Shown here: positions 13,671 through 17,369 of the stretch, piece after piece | Numbering within the stretch: position 1 is the stretch's first letter | Layout of the letters: each line of letters starts with the position of its first letter | NCBI GenBank assembly: GCA_033722675.1 | Contig: JAWVYO010000047.1 | Span: forward strand, 1-17,369 | DNA: 17,369 nt | Reading direction: 5' to 3' | Source: DATHYU01 sp033722675 | GTDB lineage: Bacteria; Actinomycetota; Acidimicrobiia; Spongiisociales; UBA11373 | The notes under the pieces: model-generated | Seen by the model: the letters and a program-made list of their open reading frames with translations, nothing else | Told to the model about the DNA's origin: nothing | Databases searched by the model: none | Program-made: the position numbers and the translations under genes

Positions 13671-14143
13671 GCGCGTTCTGGACGCCCGAGCCGGTCGTCG
13701 GCTACCGCGCCTGGCGGGTCATGAGCCGGGGTCTCGGCGGCGCGCGGGTGGTGTGGACCCGACCGCGTCTCGAGGCGGTCTGCGATCACGACGGAGCCGT
13801 GCCCCACGGCGCCGGACCCTGTCCCGCACCCGGGTGCGGGATCTACGCCATGAAGGATCCCGCCGGTGTCCTGGGCGGCTTCCGGTTCTGGGGAAAGCAC
13901 GGACGGGCGCTGGGAGCCGTCGAGCTCATCGGGCGGGTCGTCGAACACGACCGGGGCTATCGGGCCGCCGCCGCGCGAGCCGTCGCCGTCGCCGTCTCCA
14001 CCGAGCGGGGGCTCGTCGGCGGCACCGATGCCGCCTGGCTGCGCCTCCTGTTCTCCGACCCGCCGACGGCGCTCGAGCTGGGGCCGGTGCTGCGGACCGG
14101 GTCGGCCGAGGCGTGGGTGGCGGCGGCCGTGTCCCGGGCCTGA
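13667..14143 (+). CDS. Uncharacterised GCGxYA-family protein B, probable CTG start
   Basis: A 158-residue paralogue of protein A without the long N-terminal extension. Shared blocks: FWTPEPVVGYRAWRV (A: HWTPVPIVGYRAWRV), Cys39-x7-His47-x4-Cys52-x4-Cys57 ending GCGIYA, GAVELIGRVVEHDRGYRAA (His94), and DAAWLRLLFSDP. The first ATG in frame (13721) would remove the conserved FWTPEPVVGYRAWRV. From the frame's opening after TGA 13517-13519 to 13721 there is no ATG, GTG or TTG. The only near-cognate codon close to the core is CTG 13667, which overlaps the small ORF's TGA like an ATGA junction. A frameshift fusion to the small ORF or a sequence error are alternatives. It converges on cfa with a 2-bp gap. 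Function unknown; a metal site is inferred. Confidence 0.65.
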   Translation: MSAFWTPEPVVGYRAWRVMSRGLGGARVVWTRPRLEAVCDHDGAVPHGAGPCPAPGCGIYAMKDPAGVLGGFRFWGKHGRALGAVELIGRVVEHDRGYRAAAARAVAVAVSTERGLVGGTDAAWLRLLFSDPPTALELGPVLRTGSAEAWVAAAVSRA

Positions 14144-14149
14144 GCTCAG
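14140..14149. repeat. Palindrome holding both convergent stop codons
   Basis: CTGAGCTCAG is a perfect 10-bp palindrome that contains the TGA stop of protein B (14141-14143) and, on the other strand, the TGA stop of cfa (14146-14148). There is no room for a conventional terminator between the genes. Confidence 0.5.
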
Positions 14150-15306
14150 CCGGCGGGGCGGAGGACCCACTGACCGACGTCGATCCGTCCGATACGGAAA
14201 CCGGCCTCGCAGTAGCCGAGGTAGAGCTCCCAGAGCCGGCGAAGGCGTTCGTCCAGACCCGCGCCGGCGAGGCCCGGCCAGGCGGCACGGAACCGTCGGC
14301 GCCAGTGGTCCAGGGTGCGGGCGTAGTCCTCGCCGAACGTCTCGACGTGATCGATGCGGAGCCCGGCGTCGTCGGCGAGCGCCGAGATCACGGCGGGGGA
14401 GGGGAGCTGCCCGCCGGGGAAGACGTACCGCTGGATGAAGTCACGCCGGCGGCGGTACCCGGCGTAGAGGTCGTCGTCGATGACGATCGCCTGCATCACC
14501 ACCGCGCCGCCCGGATCGACGCGGCCCGCGAAGGCCTCGAAGAGGTCGGGCCACACCGTCTCGTCGATCGACTCGATCATCTCGATGGAGACGACCGCGT
14601 CGTAGACACCGGCGTGGTCGCGGAAGTCCTCGAGGAGGATGCGGGTCCGGTCGGCGAGGCCCTCCTCGGCCAGGCGGGCTCTGGCGAACACCGCCTGTTC
14701 CTCGGCGACGGTGAGGCCGGTCACCTCCACGTCGTACTCGGCGGCTGCGAAGGCGGCGAACCCGCCCCAACCGCAGCCGATCTCCAGCACGCGCATGCCC
14801 GGCCGGAGCCCGGCGTGCTGGCAGATCGCCCGGTACTTGGCCCGCTGCGCCTCGGCCAGGGACAGCCCGGGACGGGCGAAGCGGCCAGAGGAGTAGGTCA
14901 CGGTCTCGTCGAGCCACGCGGTGTAGAAGTCGTTGCCGAGGTTGTAGTGGTCGACCATCGTCTCCACCCGGGGATGGCGCCGCTCCCGGACGAGACGCTG
15001 CCAGCCGGCTCGCAGGGGGGCGACGAGCCGCGCGGTGCGGCCCCGCGCCCATGCCTCGACGTTCTCGGCTCCCCAGCGCAGAAAGGACTCGAGGTCGGGG
15101 GTGTCGACGAGCCCGTCGAGGTACGCCTCGGCGAAACCGAGCGTCCCGCCCCGCAGGAGCCGCCAGACGGCCCGGCGGTCCCGGACCTCGAGCGACGCTT
15201 CGGGGGGACCCGACCCGAGATGGAGCTCGCGCCCTCCCGGGGTCGTCACGTGCAGCGTCCCCCGGCGGACCAGCGGCGACAGGAACCGGGACGTGAGGGC
15301 GCTCAT
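14146..15306 (-). CDS. cfa: Cyclopropane-fatty-acid synthase-family methyltransferase (UfaA1-like)
   Basis: A 386-residue S-adenosylmethionine-dependent enzyme expected to methylate the double bond of unsaturated acyl chains in phospholipids. The SAM site is VLEIGCGWGGFA (173-184); other family blocks are DHYNLGNDFY (119-128) and DFIQRYVFPGGQLPSP. Relative to E. coli Cfa, the bicarbonate-site Cys139 appears as Ser140 (TYSSGRF) and His266 as Gln272 (VMQAIVID), while the Glu of MxE is kept (Glu245). This pattern is common in the UfaA1-like branch, whose product may be methyl- or methylene-branched instead of cyclopropane. ATG 15306 lies in an ATGA overlap with the upstream DUF1365 gene; longer starts (to 15384) run into that gene and are less likely. 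It is the last gene of a three-gene operon. Confidence 0.88.
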   Translation of the reverse strand: MSALTSRFLSPLVRRGTLHVTTPGGRELHLGSGPPEASLEVRDRRAVWRLLRGGTLGFAEAYLDGLVDTPDLESFLRWGAENVEAWARGRTARLVAPLRAGWQRLVRERRHPRVETMVDHYNLGNDFYTAWLDETVTYSSGRFARPGLSLAEAQRAKYRAICQHAGLRPGMRVLEIGCGWGGFAAFAAAEYDVEVTGLTVAEEQAVFARARLAEEGLADRTRILLEDFRDHAGVYDAVVSIEMIESIDETVWPDLFEAFAGRVDPGGAVVMQAIVIDDDLYAGYRRRRDFIQRYVFPGGQLPSPAVISALADDAGLRIDHVETFGEDYARTLDHWRRRFRAAWPGLAGAGLDERLRRLWELYLGYCEAGFRIGRIDVGQWVLRPAG

Positions 15307-16055
15307 GTCCGGGCGGGGTCGATCACGCTCACCTTCGGCTCGCGGGGCTCCGGCCGGCGGTGGACGCGTGCCCCGCGTCGCCACAGACGCAGCGCCTGCC
15401 AGTGGATCGCGGCGATCGCCTTGATCGTGACCAGGGGATGGCTGACGAACATGCGCAGCAGCGTACGGTCCGTGAGCGGCTCGCGTCGGAGCCGGAGCGA
15501 CGCCCGGAACAGCGGGCCGTCGTCGTCGTGCTGACGGATTCCGATGGTGAGCCGCTCGCCGGGGAGCGTCATCGCGAACTCGTACCGGGACGACATGTCC
15601 ATGAAGGGCGACACGTGGAGGGCCTTGTCGAAGCCGTGGCGGAGGTCGTCGGTCACCGGCACGACATAGGCGTGGCGGTCGCCGAACGTGTTGTGGACCT
15701 CGTGCACGACGCCGACGAGCTCATCGTCGCGCCACGCGTACCAGACCGAGATCGGATCGAAGACGTACCCGAGGACCCGTGGGAAGGCCAGCACGGCGAT
15801 GCGATCCGCCGTGATCCCCGCGGTCTCCAGGGTCCGGTCGGCCCACTCCCGGAGCCCGGCCCCGTCGCCGTGGTCGCGGTCGGCGATGCCGAGGAGGTTG
15901 AACCGGTTCCGGGAGAACCAGCGGAGCCGACGCGTCAGATGGTCGATCTCGTCGACGTCGAGCAGCAGGTAGTAGACCCGGTACTCGAACCGGTGGCGGA
16001 AGGGGCGCAAGCGGGTGTGCGAGACCCTCCCCCGGTAGATCGCCGAGCGCGTCAT
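15303..16055 (-). CDS. DUF1365 family protein of the lipid-modification operon
   Basis: A 250-residue protein with DUF1365 hallmarks: YRGRVSHTRLRPFRHRFEYRVYYLLLDVDE at the N terminus (residues 7-36), then GYVFDPISVWYAW (~96-108), VHEVHNTFGDRHAY (~117-130) and KALHVSPFMDMSSRYEF (~144-160). The biochemical function is unproven; members repeatedly sit between an amine-oxidase-like flavoprotein and a CFA-type methyltransferase. ATG 16055 is within an ATGA overlap with the upstream flavoprotein gene, and the stop is within an ATGA overlap with cfa, so the trio is co-transcribed and translationally coupled. The frame stays open upstream to 16754, but that part is antiparallel-frame noise over the flavoprotein gene. 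The C-terminal ~25 residues are Arg/Pro-rich. Confidence 0.88.
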   Translation of the reverse strand: MTRSAIYRGRVSHTRLRPFRHRFEYRVYYLLLDVDEIDHLTRRLRWFSRNRFNLLGIADRDHGDGAGLREWADRTLETAGITADRIAVLAFPRVLGYVFDPISVWYAWRDDELVGVVHEVHNTFGDRHAYVVPVTDDLRHGFDKALHVSPFMDMSSRYEFAMTLPGERLTIGIRQHDDDGPLFRASLRLRREPLTDRTLLRMFVSHPLVTIKAIAAIHWQALRLWRRGARVHRRPEPREPKVSVIDPART

Positions 16056-17335
16056 GCCGCCGGTACCCCGATGGCGGGCGCCGACGACACGGGCACGACC
16101 GCGTCGTGCCACGGCGCCGGGCTGCCGAGGGCGGCGGCGACGTTCAGCCCCGCCTGGAGGCCGTCCTCGTGGAAGCCGTAGCCCGCCCACGCTCCGGCGA
16201 ACCACGTCCTTCGCCGGCCCTGGATGTCGGCCAGGCGCTGCTGTGCCGACAGCGCGGCCTCGTCGAACTGCGGGTGGGCGTAGTCCCATGAGCCGTGGAC
16301 GCGTTCGGGCATCCGGGGCGGGTTGAGCGAGACGAAGAGCTGGGGGGCGGCCTCGTCGAGGGGCTGCAGCCGGTTCATCCAGTAGGTGACCGACGCCCGA
16401 CGCCGCTCCCGGTCCCCACGGTCGGCGAGATAGTTCCACGACGCCCAGACCCGCCGGCGTCGGGGCATGAGGGAGGGGTCGGAGTGGAGGACGGCGCGGT
16501 TGGGTTCGTACCGGATGGCGCCGAGGACCGCGGACTCCTCTGGCGAGGCGCCGGTGCCGAGCAGCCGGAGGGCCTGGTCGGTGTGGGTGGCGAGGACCAC
16601 GTGGTCGAAGACGTCCCGTCCCCGGTCGGAGACGACGGTCACGCCGTCCCCGGCGCGGTCGACGGCGCGCACGGGCGTCGAGAGGCGGACGTCGTCGAGA
16701 CCGGCGGCGATCCGCTCGACGTACGTCCGGCTCCCGCCGGCGACGGTGCGCCACCGGGGCCGGTCGGTGATGCGGATGAGCCCGTGGTTTGCGAAGAACC
16801 GGAGGAAGGAGGCCGCCGGATAGGCGCGGATCTCCCCGATCCGCGCCGACCAGATGGCCGCGGCCATCGGGAGCAGGTAGTCCTCGGCGAATCCGGCCGA
16901 GTAGCCCTCGCTCCGGAGTACCTCGCCCAGCGACGCGGTCCCGGCGGTGGCGAGGAGCATCTCGCCCTCCCGGCGGAAGCGGACGATGTCGCGCAGCATC
17001 GACCGGTAGCGCCGCGCCAGCAGGTTTCGGGGCGCCGCCAGCATGCCGCCGAGGCTCCCTCGGTATTCGACGTCCCCGTCCAGGGAGAAGGAGAACGACA
17101 TGTCGCTCGGGGCCGTCGGCACGTCGAGGGCGTCGAGGAGGCGGGTGAAGTGGGGGTAGGTGGCCTCGTTGTACACGATGAAGCCGGTGTCGACGGCGAA
17201 GCCGGCGACGTCGACGGTGTGGGCGTGGCCGCCAGGCCGGTCGTCGGCCTCGTACAGCGTCACGGAATGGGTGCGGGCGAGGGCCCAGGCGGCACCCAGG
17301 CCCGAGACGCCGCTGCCCACGACTGCGATGTCCAC
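16052..17335 (-). CDS. FAD-dependent amine-oxidase-like oxidoreductase
   Basis: A 427-residue flavoprotein. The N terminus MDIAVVGSGVSGLGAAWAL is the FAD-binding GxGxxG Rossmann motif, followed by the second ADP-ribose contact YEADDRPGGHAHT, and VDTGFIVYNEATYPHF, typical of the NAD(P)/FAD protein found beside DUF1365. The C terminus RTWFAGAWAGYGFHEDGLQAGLN is the conserved flavin-closing block. It probably oxidises or desaturates a fatty-acyl product of the CFA-type enzyme; the substrate is inferred from the operon only. The start is GTG 17335, with GGAGG about 6 bases upstream. It is the first gene of the visible operon, and its promoter lies at or beyond the window edge. A pair of 8-bp palindromes is in its 5' region. 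Confidence 0.88.
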   Translation of the reverse strand: MDIAVVGSGVSGLGAAWALARTHSVTLYEADDRPGGHAHTVDVAGFAVDTGFIVYNEATYPHFTRLLDALDVPTAPSDMSFSFSLDGDVEYRGSLGGMLAAPRNLLARRYRSMLRDIVRFRREGEMLLATAGTASLGEVLRSEGYSAGFAEDYLLPMAAAIWSARIGEIRAYPAASFLRFFANHGLIRITDRPRWRTVAGGSRTYVERIAAGLDDVRLSTPVRAVDRAGDGVTVVSDRGRDVFDHVVLATHTDQALRLLGTGASPEESAVLGAIRYEPNRAVLHSDPSLMPRRRRVWASWNYLADRGDRERRRASVTYWMNRLQPLDEAAPQLFVSLNPPRMPERVHGSWDYAHPQFDEAALSAQQRLADIQGRRRTWFAGAWAGYGFHEDGLQAGLNVAAALGSPAPWHDAVVPVSSAPAIGVPAA

Positions 17336-17347
17336 GGATCCTCCAGG

Positions 17348-17368
17348 GGCGCGCCGATCCGGCGCGCC
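17348..17368. repeat. Duplicated GGCGCGCC palindrome upstream of the lipid-modification operon
   Basis: GGCGCGCC occurs twice (17348-17355 and 17361-17368) separated by GATCC. Because each copy is self-complementary, the pair can form an 8-bp hairpin or act as tandem palindromic sites. It lies just upstream of the flavoprotein gene's Shine-Dalgarno sequence. It may be an operator, an mRNA hairpin, or the end of a terminator for a gene outside the window. Confidence 0.4.
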
Positions 17369-17369
17369 G

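Noticed and set aside
13721..14143. Protein B starting at ATG 13721
   Set aside because: This would delete FWTPEPVVGYRAWRV, which matches the paralogue residue for residue at most positions, so coding must begin further upstream.
15307..15384. Longer N terminus for the CFA-type enzyme
   Set aside because: It would run 26 codons into the DUF1365 gene, and the extra residues are Arg/Pro-rich and unlike the family; the ATGA overlap start is better.
1..17369. Mobile elements, CRISPR arrays, tRNA or rRNA genes
   Set aside because: I saw no transposase or integrase motifs, no regularly spaced repeats, and no tRNA-like cloverleaf or rRNA sequence on either strand.

Overview
The window is high-GC DNA with dense coding, mostly GC-rich third positions, and several genes that begin 4-9 bases after a TANNNT -10 box, so their mRNAs are probably leaderless. 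This points to an actinobacterium. A free-living, non-mycobacterial lineage such as Acidimicrobiia fits, but I infer that from gene style and not from a marker gene. No rRNA, tRNA, CRISPR array, insertion sequence or phage gene is visible. Apart from one small module the content is housekeeping.

Left part (1-3040): the 3' end of a universal-stress-protein/CBS fusion runs into a strong bidirectional hairpin terminator (470-496) shared with a convergent Hsp20 chaperone gene. The hsp20 promoter overlaps a 21-bp element that resembles the HspR-binding HAIR box. Divergent from it is a LiaF-like membrane protein, preceded by a possible leaderless 8-codon leader ORF whose stop overlaps its start. 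Next is an AlaC-type alanine aminotransferase with an inverted repeat flanking its -10 box.

Middle part (3037-8540, minus strand): a ~1090-residue class III nucleotide cyclase/AAA ATPase/TPR regulator meets alaC tail to tail, sharing the bases CTAG. Upstream of it is an alpha-glucan phosphorylase (glgP) whose predicted transcription start lies on a perfect LacI-type palindrome.

Fatty-acid synthesis operon (8582-12897, plus strand): fabD-fabH-fabG-acpP-fabF gives the type II FAS enzymes for malonyl loading, initiation, first reduction, the carrier protein and elongation. The genes are tightly packed, and fabH and fabG overlap by ATGA.

Uncharacterised cassette (12917-14143, plus strand): directly after fabF, with its own leaderless-type promoter, lie two divergent tandem paralogues (A and B). 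They share PxVGYRAWRV, a Cys-His-Cys-Cys pattern ending in GCG[I/V]YA, and VVEHxxGYRAA. Between them, overlapping both, is a 40-codon acidic Glu/Pro-rich ORF. Paralogue B has no ATG, GTG or TTG that keeps its conserved N terminus; the only near-cognate codon is a CTG that overlaps the small ORF's stop. This is the most novel part of the window.

Lipid-modification operon (17335-14146, minus strand): a flavin amine-oxidase-like protein, a DUF1365 protein and a CFA-synthase-family methyltransferase are joined by ATGA overlaps. As I recall it, this order matches Rv0449c-Rv0448c-Rv0447c (ufaA1) next to sigK in Mycobacterium tuberculosis, so the likely job is S-adenosylmethionine-dependent modification of membrane unsaturated fatty acids. 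The window therefore places fatty-acid synthesis and lipid tailoring on either side of the uncharacterised cassette.
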